From an uncultured Lachnospiraceae bacterium (lineage in GTDB: Bacteria; Bacillota; Clostridia; Lachnospirales; Lachnospiraceae), in contig CACZQN010000041.1 of assembly GCA_902783375.1 (NCBI GenBank), positions 1 to 64,000 of the forward strand: a DNA stretch of 64,000 nucleotides. The letters run 5' to 3'. The notes beneath the pieces were generated by a model. It made no database searches. It was given only the letters and a program-made list of their open reading frames with translations, and was not told the origin of the DNA. The position numbers and the translations under genes are program-made. The stretch's first letter is position 1. Every line of letters starts with the position of its first letter. This document shows, in pieces, positions 51,706-59,891 of the stretch.

Positions 51706-51933
51706 AACAGTTTCCCTCCTTGTACATGTTTTTGTAGCTCCAGTGATTTAGTCATGTCTTAACACGGCGAAAACGCACTGTCAACGATGTAGATTTTAAC
51801 AACTGTTCCTCCGATCGAATTTCCTGCTGCAGCCGCTGCCGGCCACCCGCTTATTGTATCTCCCACGTGTCTATGGTAGAATATCATCATTCCGGGCAGC
51901 GGGTCGGCGCTGCGCACGATATGGAGGATTCCT

Positions 51934-52080
51934 ATGAAAAAGATGACATCTGCTCTCCCGCGCCTTCTGCTCTTTGCTGCCGCGGTCGCCATGTGCCTCT
52001 ACGGCGCACTGACCGGCGAGGCGGAAGCAGTCCTGCTGAAGGCGGCAAAAATCTGTATGGAGTGTATCGGTCTTGGCTAA
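51934..52080 (+). CDS. CD1871A-type CXXC mini-protein
   Basis: A 48-residue single-helix membrane protein, below normal gene-finding length. It starts at 51934 after ATGGAGGATTCCT. It has a hydrophobic stretch (RLLLFAAAVAMCLYGAL) and ends ICMECIGLG, matching the small CD1871A family that carries a C-terminal CxxC and nearly always stands before a NapH-like 4Fe-4S membrane protein. That protein begins with a TTG at 52073, overlapping the mini-protein's last codons, so translation is coupled. A small redox partner or assembly peptide for the ferredoxin membrane protein is likely; the exact job is unknown. Confidence 0.8.
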   Translation: MKKMTSALPRLLLFAAAVAMCLYGALTGEAEAVLLKAAKICMECIGLG

Positions 52081-52999
52081 GCAAATCATAAAACAGACAT
52101 CCCGCAGTTCCATCGGGCGTCTCCGGAAGACCGTCCAGGCCCTCTGGGGGCTGGCTTCGAACGGCTATCTCGCGGGTTTTCTCCCGGGAAATCCCCTGAT
52201 CTATGATGGTCCGCTGAAGCGTTTCTGCGTCCCGGGGATGAACTGCTATTCCTGTCCGGGAGCCCTCGGCGCCTGCCCGATCGGCGCCCTGCAGGCCACG
52301 CTGAATGAGCGGAACAGGAAATTTCCCTTCTATGTACTGGGTTATCTCATGGCCGTCGGCATGATTGCCGGGCGATTCATCTGCGGATGGCTCTGCCTCT
52401 TCGGCCTCATAGAAGAATTATTATACAAAATTCCGACCCCGAAGCTCGTGATCCCGGAGAAGATCGACCGGCCGCTCCGCAACCTGAAATATGTGGTTCT
52501 GGCGGTCCTCGTGATCGGCCTGCCGCTGCTCTACCGGAACAGCTACGGCGCCGGCGATCCATTTTTCTGCAAATATGTGTGCCCGGTGGGGACGCTCGAA
52601 GGCGGGGTGCCGCTGGTTCTCCTGAACAGCGCCCTCCGGCCGACGCTCGGCTGGCTGTTCCGGTGGAAGATGCTGATCCTCCTCCTCTGTCTCTCCTCCT
52701 GCGTGTTCATCTACCGGCCTTTCTGCAAATACATCTGTCCGCTTGGCGCCTTTTATGCGCTATTCCAGAGGATCAGTTTTGTGAAAATGACCGTCAATCC
52801 GGCTGCCTGTGTGAACTGCGGTGCCTGCAGCAGAACCTGTAAAATGCAGGTCGACCCGCACAAGCTCCCGAATGCCACCGAATGCATCCGCTGCGGCGCC
52901 TGCATCGAAACCTGCCCCACCGGGGCGCTATCCTTCGGGCTGGATCCGCTGATCCCGCACCGGCACGACGCCGGTCCCGGGCAATCTGTCTCCCGGTAA
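52073..52999 (+). CDS. NapH/CcoG-like 4Fe-4S membrane protein
   Basis: A 308-residue protein with four to five membrane helices. The probable start is TTG at 52073 overlapping the upstream mini-protein's stop. It has the early GMNCYSCPGALGACPIGAL (a CxxC...C cluster near residues 57-75), CGWLCLFGLIEELLYKIPTPK near 104 and CKYVCPVGTLEGGVP near 166. CKYICPLGAFYALF follows near 219, then two ferredoxin motifs at the C-terminus (CVNCGACSRTCKM and CIRCGACIETCPTG). It is an electron-transfer protein of the NapH type, followed by a thioredoxin-like lipoprotein. Its stop lies in the first of six 15-bp tandem repeats. Confidence 0.88.
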   Translation: MAKQIIKQTSRSSIGRLRKTVQALWGLASNGYLAGFLPGNPLIYDGPLKRFCVPGMNCYSCPGALGACPIGALQATLNERNRKFPFYVLGYLMAVGMIAGRFICGWLCLFGLIEELLYKIPTPKLVIPEKIDRPLRNLKYVVLAVLVIGLPLLYRNSYGAGDPFFCKYVCPVGTLEGGVPLVLLNSALRPTLGWLFRWKMLILLLCLSSCVFIYRPFCKYICPLGAFYALFQRISFVKMTVNPAACVNCGACSRTCKMQVDPHKLPNATECIRCGACIETCPTGALSFGLDPLIPHRHDAGPGQSVSR

Positions 53000-53067
53000 T
53001 CTGGCTCCGGGTAACCTGTTCCAGGGCAATCTGTCTCCCGGTAATCTGCCTCAGGGCAATCTATAAA
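52978..53067. repeat. Six tandem 15-bp repeats across the NapH-like stop codon
   Basis: Units GGG(C/T)AATCTG(T/G)CTC-like alternate with CCGGTAATCTG-like copies at 52978, 52993, 53008, 53023, 53038 and 53053. The NapH-like stop (52997-52999) is in unit 2. In a frame one base off, the array reads GNLSPGNLAPGNLFQG and ends in a stop, a five-residue repeat. Confidence 0.85.
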
Positions 53068-53082
53068 AGAAGGAGATTTCTC

Positions 53083-53619
53083 ATGAAAAGTCTTCCCCGT
53101 AAGTTCCTCGCCGCACTCACCGCACTTCTCATCCTGACGCTGCCACTCGCCGGCTGCGGCCCCGAAAAGCCTGCCGAGGGAGCGATTACGTTTGAAACCA
53201 CGGATCTTGGCGGGAACACCGTCAAATCTCAGGATATTTTCAAAGAGCATACCCTGACCATGGTGAATCTCTGGGGAACATACTGCGGTCCCTGCATCAG
53301 CGAAATGCCGGATCTCGAGGTCCTGTCCGCATCCCTCGCAGGAAAAGACTGCGCCATCATCGGCGTGGTGCTGGATGTCGCCGGCCCGGACGACCAGGAG
53401 CATATCGGTGCCGCCGAAGAGATCATACAGTACACCGGCGTCACCTATTTGAATCTGCTGCCATGGGAGAACATCTGGAACGACCTCCCCGCCCAATTCA
53501 TCCCGACCACCTACTTCATCAATCAGAAAGGCCAGATCGTGGGCGAAGCCGCCGTCGGCGCCAGAGGCGCAGAGGACTATGAAGAACTCATTGATAACCT
53601 CTTAGAAGAGATCAAGTAA
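53083..53619 (+). CDS. TlpA/ResA-like thioredoxin lipoprotein
   Basis: A 178-residue lipoprotein. The start at 53083 (MKSLPRKFLAALTALL) follows AAGGAGATTTCTC. The lipobox is PLAGC (Cys near 24). The thioredoxin fold holds WGTYCGPCISEMP (CxxC near residues 66-69) and the cis-Pro in FIPTTYFI near 145. It reduces or isomerises disulfides outside the membrane. It is the third gene of the CXXC mini-protein / NapH-like unit, so the three probably move electrons across the membrane to exported thiols. Confidence 0.9.
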   Translation: MKSLPRKFLAALTALLILTLPLAGCGPEKPAEGAITFETTDLGGNTVKSQDIFKEHTLTMVNLWGTYCGPCISEMPDLEVLSASLAGKDCAIIGVVLDVAGPDDQEHIGAAEEIIQYTGVTYLNLLPWENIWNDLPAQFIPTTYFINQKGQIVGEAAVGARGAEDYEELIDNLLEEIK

Positions 53620-53652
53620 GCAATAGAAACCCCATCATAGCAGAAACACGTG

Positions 53653-53703
53653 AAAAAACTCCGCCCGGGCACTGGTACAGCATCCCGCCTGTGCGGAGTT
53701 TTT
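53653..53703 (+). terminator. Terminator of the NapH/TlpA unit
   Basis: AAAAAACTCCGC and GCGGAGTTTTT enclose a second stem (CGGG/CCCG); the T run continues after it. It lies 35 bases past the TlpA-like stop. Confidence 0.8.
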
Positions 53704-53728
53704 CATGTCATTTACTACATCAGCACTT

Positions 53729-53799
53729 CCCTGCTGCACACTCCGCGTAGACGCATGTAAGCGAAGCGCACCAGCGTCCAAGCGGAGCGTACAGCAGGG
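53729..53799. other. Long imperfect inverted repeat of unknown nature
   Basis: CCCTGCTG/CAGCAGGG, CTCCGC/GCGGAG and GACGC/GCGTC line up in order across a 71-base segment, giving one extended hairpin with small internal loops. A short palindrome (GGATTCGGAATCC) follows. It is not coding and not followed by a T run. No transposase is near. The rest of the gap 53620-53974 holds the terminator above and a TTGACT-type hexamer near 53839. Confidence 0.5.
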
Positions 53800-53974
53800 A
53801 TTCGGAATCCTGAGTGAAAAGGAGTATTTCACAACTCCTTGACTTTTTCTTCACATTTTGCTCACATTCTTTTTTTATCATAAGGCATCTTCAATCAATT
53901 GAAGTCATTCAACAAAGAAAAGAATGAAACCAATTCATCTGGCATTGCTTCCCGCAGGGAGAAAGGAGGCACTC

Positions 53975-56095
53975 ATGAAAAAATATACAGCGAAGGTTAC
54001 GGCAATTGTTCTGGCAGGTCTGCTTGCAGGTTCCGCGCTCGCAGGCTGCGGCGCAGCCGGCAGCGCAAATACAAGTGGAACCGGTACCGCCACGAACGTC
54101 TCGGAAGTGAATGTCTCCGAGGTCACTGCTCTCTTTGAAGAGGGCACATCGGGCGCCGCTGTTTCCGGTGATTTCTCCATCGTGAATGAAAAAGGCCAGG
54201 CTGTCACGGCTTCGGATGGTGTCTATACCATCACGGCAGCCGGCACCTACACCATCACCGGGGAACTGACAAACGGGCAGATCCGCATCGATACAGACGA
54301 TGAGAAAGTCACCCTGGTTCTCTCCGGCGCGACCCTCACAAACGACGGCGCTGTCATCCTCGCGGAAGCTGCCGATAAACTCACGATCGAAGCAGCGAGC
54401 GGCACATACAATGTGATCACCGACACGCTGGCGACGGCACTGGGTTCCGAGGACGAAGACAACTACGACGCAGCCATCTGGGCAGACTGTGATCTCGAGA
54501 TCGAAGGCGATGGCACACTCGTCGTCACTTCCACAGCAAACAACGGCATCAAGACAAAAGATGACCTCCGGATCAACACCGTAAACCTGAAGGTCACTGC
54601 CTATAACAATTCCCTCAAGGGAAATGACTCGATCACCGTGGAGTCCGGCAATCTGCTTCTCGTCTCGGAAACCGCAGATGGCATGAAGACCAGCAACTCT
54701 GACGTCTCGAGCAAAGGCAACCAGCGCGGCATCATTTCCATCGAAGGCGGCACGGTCCTGATCTACTCAGCAAGCGACGGCATCCAGGCCGCATACGATG
54801 TTGACATCTCCGGTGAGGCGCAGGTAAGTGTCTACACTGCGGATTATGCTTCCGAGGCAGGCGCTTCCGCCGCGGCCGCACAGACGCTCTACCTTGTGGT
54901 CCCGGCTTCTGCTTACTCGGATGCCTATGATTACTATGTATGGTTCTACAATGACGAGAGTGGAACTTTTGTAAAAGCAATTTACGAAACTATGATTTAC
55001 GGCGGAAGGACTGCTTCCTACTACGGCCTGACCGTCCAGGTCCCGACAGACTACACCAGCATGCAGGTCGTGACATTTGCAGCCGGCGCGGACCCGGAGA
55101 CCGCAGACTACGTGGCCCTCTCCGATGCAGACACCGTCAACACCAGCATGAATGCTCTGGTGCTCTCCATCTCCGGGGAAACCATCTCCGGCGACTGGAC
55201 CAGTCTCTCTTCCGGTTCGGGTTCGAATAAGACGACCTACTCCTCGAAGGGAATCAAAGCTGCCAACACGATCAGCATTTCCGGCGGCAATATTACTATC
55301 TATGCGATGGATGACGGGCTGCATGCCAATGCCGGCGATGCCCTTGAAAATGACGCGACCGGTGTCGGTGATATCAACATCAGCGGCGGCACGATTACCA
55401 TCACTTCCGCAGACGATGGCATGCACGCAGACGGTGATCTGAATCTTGCCGGCGGCACCATCAATGTGGTCGATTCGCACGAAGGCCTGGAGGGCAACCA
55501 GATCCTGATCTCGGACGGCACCATCGTCGTCTATGCAGATGATGACGGCGTGAATGCGACATCCGGTTCGGCAACCCCGCTGGTCGAAGTTTCCGGCGGA
55601 TACCTCGATGTCACGACTCCTTCCGGTGATACAGACGGCATCGATTCCAATGGCAATTTCGTTCAGACCGGCGGCACGATCATCGTGAAGAGCGGTGCGC
55701 AGATGGGCGGCATGGCAGGTTCCATCGATGTGGACGGTTCCGTCAGCGTCACCGGCGGCACAATCGTTGCCCTCGGCGGCATCTGCGAACTTCCATCCGG
55801 CAGTTCCGTGAACGGCTACGCAGCGAACGGCACGAACTTCCCGGCAGGTGATTACACTCTGACCGACACTTCCGGGAAGGAACTGCTTTCCTTCACCCTG
55901 ACTTCGTCCTACTCCGCAGCTTGGATCGCTTCGGATGAACTTGCGGCCGGCACCAGCTACACCCTCACACAGGGCGGCAGCACCGTCCTCACCTGGACCC
56001 AGGAATCCGGTATCATGGGCAGCACCGGCGCCGACATGGGCGGCATGGGCGGCTTCGGCGGACCAGGCATGGGCGGAGGCCGCCGCGGCAGATGA
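53975..56095 (+). CDS. Large DUF4353 carbohydrate-binding beta-helix lipoprotein
   Basis: A 706-residue lipoprotein. The start at 53975 (MKKYTAKVTAIV) follows AAAGGAGGCACTC. The lipobox is ALAGC. Two stretches (about 80-330 and 410-600) repeat short strands of beta-helix type (GDINISGGTITITSADDGMHADGDL, in parts: INISGGTITITSADDG; ISISGGNITIYAMDDGLHA). The Asp/Asn-rich turns are typical of the calcium-binding DUF4353 family (Cthe_2159 type), which binds acidic polysaccharides. The C-terminal tail is Gly/Met-rich (MGGMGGFGG and RRGR). Probably displayed on the surface. Pectin/polygalacturonate binding is the family precedent, not shown here. Confidence 0.85.
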   Translation: MKKYTAKVTAIVLAGLLAGSALAGCGAAGSANTSGTGTATNVSEVNVSEVTALFEEGTSGAAVSGDFSIVNEKGQAVTASDGVYTITAAGTYTITGELTNGQIRIDTDDEKVTLVLSGATLTNDGAVILAEAADKLTIEAASGTYNVITDTLATALGSEDEDNYDAAIWADCDLEIEGDGTLVVTSTANNGIKTKDDLRINTVNLKVTAYNNSLKGNDSITVESGNLLLVSETADGMKTSNSDVSSKGNQRGIISIEGGTVLIYSASDGIQAAYDVDISGEAQVSVYTADYASEAGASAAAAQTLYLVVPASAYSDAYDYYVWFYNDESGTFVKAIYETMIYGGRTASYYGLTVQVPTDYTSMQVVTFAAGADPETADYVALSDADTVNTSMNALVLSISGETISGDWTSLSSGSGSNKTTYSSKGIKAANTISISGGNITIYAMDDGLHANAGDALENDATGVGDINISGGTITITSADDGMHADGDLNLAGGTINVVDSHEGLEGNQILISDGTIVVYADDDGVNATSGSATPLVEVSGGYLDVTTPSGDTDGIDSNGNFVQTGGTIIVKSGAQMGGMAGSIDVDGSVSVTGGTIVALGGICELPSGSSVNGYAANGTNFPAGDYTLTDTSGKELLSFTLTSSYSAAWIASDELAAGTSYTLTQGGSTVLTWTQESGIMGSTGADMGGMGGFGGPGMGGGRRGR

Positions 56096-56108
56096 CCAAA
56101 GCACCTGA

Positions 56109-56133
56109 GGATCGCAATCCGGGATTGCGATCC
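56109..56133 (+). other. Palindrome after the beta-helix gene
   Basis: GGATCGCAATCC and GGATTGCGATCC pair around one base. It lies 13 bases past the stop with no T run; it may protect the mRNA end. Confidence 0.5.
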
Positions 56134-56157
56134 ATAGCACAGCAAATACAACAAACG

Positions 56158-56212
56158 AAAAAAGGATGCGACACAGCACTGGAAAACGCCAGTCTGTGTC
56201 ACATCCTTTTTT
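56158..56212. terminator. Bidirectional terminator, beta-helix / aminopeptidase genes
   Basis: AAAAAAGGATG and CATCCTTTTTT enclose GACACAG/CTGTGTC, between the plus-strand lipoprotein and the minus-strand aminopeptidase. Confidence 0.85.
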
Positions 56213-56270
56213 ATCCAATCTCCTGATCCATTTATATCTCTATTCTTTTGTCGCCCGATCCGGTTTTTCT

Positions 56271-57659
56271 TCACCCGACCGTTACATCCGGAAAGCGATA
56301 GTAGCCTTCCGAGAATCTTGCCAGGTATTCGGGATCTTTTGCACCGGCGGTCTCGTAGCAGGAGTGCATGCCCAGCTGCGGGAGGCCGATATCCACGGTA
56401 TTCATCGACACCTGTGTATTGGCGATGTTGCCGAGTGTGGAGCCGCCGCGCTCATCGGAGCGGTTCGTGAACTCCTGGAACGGCACATCGTTGTCCTTGC
56501 AGATGGCCTTGAAGATCGCGCCGGAAATGGCATCGGTGGTGTATTTCTGAGCGGCGTTGTGCTTCAGCACGATGCCCTTGTTCATCTGCGGGCGGTTCAC
56601 CGGATCTGCCTTGCCGGCCGCATTCGGATGGACCGCATGCGCATTGTCCGCGGAGACCATGAAGCTCTTCGCAAGCATCTGGTGATATGCTTCCCCGGAG
56701 AAGCCAAGTCCTTCCGCGATCCGCTCCATCGTATCCGAAAGGAAGGTGGATGCAGCACCCTGCTTCGTGGTGCTGCCGACTTCTTCATTATCAAAGACCG
56801 CCAGGACAGCGATATCGCCAGGGACACTGCCTTCTGCAGCGCCCTCCGTGCCCTGAGATGCACCGACAGCGCCCAGGAAGCCGCGGAGACTTCCGTACAC
56901 GCACTCGAGGTCATCCAGCCGCGGGGAGGCGATGAATTCTTTGGAAGCGCCGAGGAAGGTCGGCTCGGTTCTGGCAACCAGGAAAAGATCCTCTGCCAGG
57001 ATGTCTTCCGGTGCACAGCCCGCTGCCTCTGCGATGATCTTTGCGAGCGCACCCTTCTCCGAAGCATCCCCGAACAGCGGCAGCAGATCCTCCTGCACAT
57101 TCAGGGAGAGGTTCGAATTCACATCGTGCTTCATATGGATCGCCAGCGACGGGATGATCAGCAGATCTTCATCGATGAAGATGTTCCGCGACACGATGCG
57201 GCCAGGCGTTCCGGCTTCCGCATCCTTTTCCCGCAGGACCACACGGCCTGCGATCCCAAGCGGCCGGTCGAACCAGGTGTGGTAGATCCCGCCGCCGTAG
57301 CTCTCGACATTCAGCCGGATATATGCACCGGCAGACTCCATCTCCGCATTCGGCTTGATCTTGAAGGAAGGCGAATCGCTGTGGCTTGCGATGATCCGGT
57401 AGCCCGGAATCCGCGGCAATCCTGCCTGCTGATCAGCACCTGCTCCCGCATCCCCTGCCGGCACCATGAACGCAATCAGCGAAGAATCATTTCTCGTGAC
57501 ATAATACTTCCCGCCCGGCACGATGTTCCAGCTCTGATCTTCTCTCAGCTCCGTAAACGCCGCACCCGCAAGCTCTTCTTTCACATTTGCAATTGCCTGA
57601 AAGCAGGTCGGGCTCTTGCGAATAAATGTCAGCAGATCTTCTGCAATATGCTCGTACAT
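56271..57659 (-). CDS. apeB: M18 family aminopeptidase (aspartyl aminopeptidase)
   Basis: A 462-residue zinc peptidase. The ATG at 57659 (MYEHIAEDLL) is preferred over one two codons earlier because AAAGGG then lies at normal distance. M18 motifs: ASHSDSPSFKIKPN near 80-93 (His-Asp metal site), LDDLECVYG near 258, FDNEEVGSTTKQGA near 295-308 (Glu pair) and the closing HSCYETAGAKD near 440. The family removes acidic N-terminal residues from peptides as a large oligomer. It precedes the deoC-like gene in the opposite order on the minus strand (deoC is upstream), 50 bases apart, possibly one unit. Confidence 0.92.
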   Translation of the reverse strand: MYEHIAEDLLTFIRKSPTCFQAIANVKEELAGAAFTELREDQSWNIVPGGKYYVTRNDSSLIAFMVPAGDAGAGADQQAGLPRIPGYRIIASHSDSPSFKIKPNAEMESAGAYIRLNVESYGGGIYHTWFDRPLGIAGRVVLREKDAEAGTPGRIVSRNIFIDEDLLIIPSLAIHMKHDVNSNLSLNVQEDLLPLFGDASEKGALAKIIAEAAGCAPEDILAEDLFLVARTEPTFLGASKEFIASPRLDDLECVYGSLRGFLGAVGASQGTEGAAEGSVPGDIAVLAVFDNEEVGSTTKQGAASTFLSDTMERIAEGLGFSGEAYHQMLAKSFMVSADNAHAVHPNAAGKADPVNRPQMNKGIVLKHNAAQKYTTDAISGAIFKAICKDNDVPFQEFTNRSDERGGSTLGNIANTQVSMNTVDIGLPQLGMHSCYETAGAKDPEYLARFSEGYYRFPDVTVG

Positions 57660-57709
57660 ATTCATACCCTTTCTATGGACGGCAGTTTCTTGCCGCTGTT
57701 GCTGCTTTC

Positions 57710-58411
57710 TCAGCCCTGTGCTGCCTTCCAGGCATCATATCCCGCCAGGATGGCCGGGGCGCTGCTGGTGCCGATGCGCTCTGCGCCGGCATCGATCATC
57801 GCCGCGCAGGTCTCCCAGTCACGGATCCCACCGGCTGCCTTCACCTTGATGCGGTCGCCGACCACTTCCTTCATGACCGCGACATCCTCTGCCTTCGCAC
57901 CGCCAGAGCCGAAGCCTGTGCTGGTCTTGATAAAGTTCGGCCGGGTCTCCAGCGCGATGCCCGCAGCTGTCCGGATCTGCTCCTCCGTCAGGTAGCAGTT
58001 CTCAAAGATGACCTTGCAGACCAGTTTATATTTCCGGCAGATCGAAGCCATGACTTCCATCTCCCGCTTGATATAGGCGGTATTGCCATCGATCAGCTCG
58101 CCGATGTTCAGGACATAGTCCAGCTCCTCGGCACCCTCAAGGATCGACAGTCTCGCCTGGTCCATCTTTTCCTCCAGGGTATCTGCCCCGAGAGGGAAGC
58201 CGATCACCGTCCCGACCTTCACGCCGGTTCCAGTCAGTAGTGCGCGGCAGATCTTCACGCGGGAAGGATTCACACAGACCGCTGCCGTGTGCAGATCTCT
58301 CGCTTCCTTCGCCAGCGCAATGATATCCGCCTTGGTCGCATTCGGCTTCAGATTCGTGTAATCAAACAGTCCCACCAGTTCTTCTCTCGTAATCGTTTTG
58401 CTGTTATACAT
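57710..58411 (-). CDS. deoC: Deoxyribose-phosphate aldolase
   Basis: A 233-residue class I aldolase. The start at 58411 (MYNSKTITRE) follows GGAGGAATAGAAAGA. Motifs: LFDYTNLKPNATKADI near 13-28, VGTVIGFPLGADT near 75-87, the region around LVCKVIFENCYL near 145-156 (Lys) and the Schiff-base Lys in NFIKTSTGFGSGGA near 175-188; VKAAGGIRDWE follows. It splits 2-deoxyribose-5-phosphate into glyceraldehyde-3-phosphate and acetaldehyde, part of deoxynucleoside use. Confidence 0.95.
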   Translation of the reverse strand: MYNSKTITREELVGLFDYTNLKPNATKADIIALAKEARDLHTAAVCVNPSRVKICRALLTGTGVKVGTVIGFPLGADTLEEKMDQARLSILEGAEELDYVLNIGELIDGNTAYIKREMEVMASICRKYKLVCKVIFENCYLTEEQIRTAAGIALETRPNFIKTSTGFGSGGAKAEDVAVMKEVVGDRIKVKAAGGIRDWETCAAMIDAGAERIGTSSAPAILAGYDAWKAAQG

Positions 58412-58526
58412 TCTTTCTATTCCTCCATGCTGCGCGCCGCACCGGGATGCGGTTCCTGACACCATCACGCAGTTCATTCTCTTTAAGACGTTACCATATT
58501 TGCACAGGCAAGTCAACGAATCTTTT

Positions 58527-58573
58527 GTTAAGGTTGCATTTCTTTTAAAAATACAAAAATCTGCAACGTTAAC
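58527..58573. promoter_or_regulatory. 12-bp inverted repeat abutting the AAA gene promoter
   Basis: GTTAAGGTTGCA and TGCAACGTTAAC match at 11 of 12 positions as inverted repeats 23 nt apart; the right arm ends next to the -35 (58574). It looks like an operator. Confidence 0.5.
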
Positions 58574-58602
58574 TTGCGCTTTTACGCATCAGTTGTTATA
58601 CT
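58574..58602 (+). promoter_or_regulatory. Promoter of the AAA/DUF4143 gene
   Basis: TTGCGC (58574-58579) and TATACT (58597-58602) are 17 bp apart, 50 bases before the ATG. Confidence 0.65.
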
Positions 58603-58651
58603 GGAACAGAACCAAGAACCGCCATGCCGGCAACAGGAAAGGCAGGACGCT

Positions 58652-59881
58652 ATGAATTATTTTCCGAGAGAAAAATATCTGCGGCGGATCCGGGGTTTTT
58701 ACCATAGTGGTAACCTCATCAAAGTGATCACCGGAATCCGCCGGTGCGGAAAATCCACGCTGATGGAAACCATTGCAGAAGAACTGAAGAGAGAAGGCAT
58801 CGATGATGCACACATCATCTTCCTCGATCTGGACCAGAGAAAATATCGCAGAATCAGAACTGCTGACCAGCTGGAGGATCTGATCACCTCACATCTTCAG
58901 GCGGACGGCATGAACTACCTGTTCCTCGATGAAATCCAGAATGTCAGCGGTTTTGAAGAAGTGGTCAACGGTTTCCGGGAAGACGGGAACTGCTCGATCT
59001 TCATCACCGGATCCAATACCTATCTGCTGAACGGAGAACTGGCAACTAAGCTGACCGGACGATATCTTGAATTTGAACTGTACACCCTGACATTTGACGA
59101 ATATGAACAGATGAAGTCCTTCTACGGAATCCTTCCGGACTCGAATCCCATGGTCGAGCTGCAGCATTTCATTCTGGAAGGCGGATTCCCAAGAGCGGTT
59201 CTGATCCCGGCCCTGGAAGACAAGAGAAGCTACGCCCGGAGTGTTGTCGAGGAAATTTTCGAAAAAGATATCCGCCGGCATGTCAAGATCCGGAACCGGG
59301 AAAGTTTTGAATCGATCCGGCAGTATCTGATCAATAATTTCGGAACCACGACCAGCATCAGCAACCTGTATCAGGATCTGCGCAGGCATGGACAGACCGT
59401 CAGCCGCCAGACCCTGACCCGGTACATCGAAGCCCTTATCGATGCAAAAGTGCTATACCCATGTGACCGGTTCGATCTGAAGTCCAGAAGATCTCTTTCC
59501 GGTGAAAAGAAATATTACATCGGAGATCTGGCGTTTTATTTCGCGTTGAATACCGACAACCAGATTCACTATGGACCTGTGCTTGAAAATATCATTTACT
59601 TTTATGCCAGAAGCCTCGGTTACGCTGTCAGTATCGGAAGAATCGGAAAACTGGAGTGTGATTTCATTCTGCGCGACCCACAGCTCAGTTACGCCTATGT
59701 ACAGGTTGCCTACACGATCGCTCTCAGTGAAGAGACAGAAAACCGGGAATACTGCCCGCTCGAGCAGATCCGGGACAACTATCCGAAATACGTCGTGACA
59801 ACGGATTATCTTCTGCAGAGACGAAACGGCATCCATCACGTCAATCTGATCGATTTTATGAAAGAAGAACAACACTTCTGA
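58652..59881 (+). CDS. AAA-type ATPase with DUF4143 domain
   Basis: A 409-residue protein. The start at 58652 (MNYFPREKYL) follows AGGAAAGGCAGG. Walker A lies in VITGIRRCGKSTLME (about 28-42), Walker B in YLFLDEIQNVSGFE (about 90-103), sensor IFITGSNTYLL (about 118-128) and GRYLEFELYTLTFDEY after it. The C-terminal DUF4143 part (about 190-390) has LYQDLRRHGQTVSRQTLTRYIEAL, a winged-helix-like piece, and a PD-(D/E)xK-like nuclease-fold end (KLECDFILRD). Very common in anaerobes, often multi-copy; the biological role is not settled. Confidence 0.88.
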   Translation: MNYFPREKYLRRIRGFYHSGNLIKVITGIRRCGKSTLMETIAEELKREGIDDAHIIFLDLDQRKYRRIRTADQLEDLITSHLQADGMNYLFLDEIQNVSGFEEVVNGFREDGNCSIFITGSNTYLLNGELATKLTGRYLEFELYTLTFDEYEQMKSFYGILPDSNPMVELQHFILEGGFPRAVLIPALEDKRSYARSVVEEIFEKDIRRHVKIRNRESFESIRQYLINNFGTTTSISNLYQDLRRHGQTVSRQTLTRYIEALIDAKVLYPCDRFDLKSRRSLSGEKKYYIGDLAFYFALNTDNQIHYGPVLENIIYFYARSLGYAVSIGRIGKLECDFILRDPQLSYAYVQVAYTIALSEETENREYCPLEQIRDNYPKYVVTTDYLLQRRNGIHHVNLIDFMKEEQHF

Positions 59882-59891
59882 GGGAGGACCC

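Noticed and set aside
51943..52080. Chance short frame before the NapH-like gene
   Set aside because: Initially set aside as too short, then kept as a gene because the end ICMECIGLG, the ribosome site and the coupled neighbour match the CD1871A-type family.
56166..57995. 609-codon plus-strand frame across the aminopeptidase and deoC genes
   Set aside because: It is the antisense of two certain enzymes, has Arg/His/Cys-rich composition and no ribosome site. GC-rich third positions create such shadows throughout the window (for example 3393-4541 and 22225... 62225-63544).
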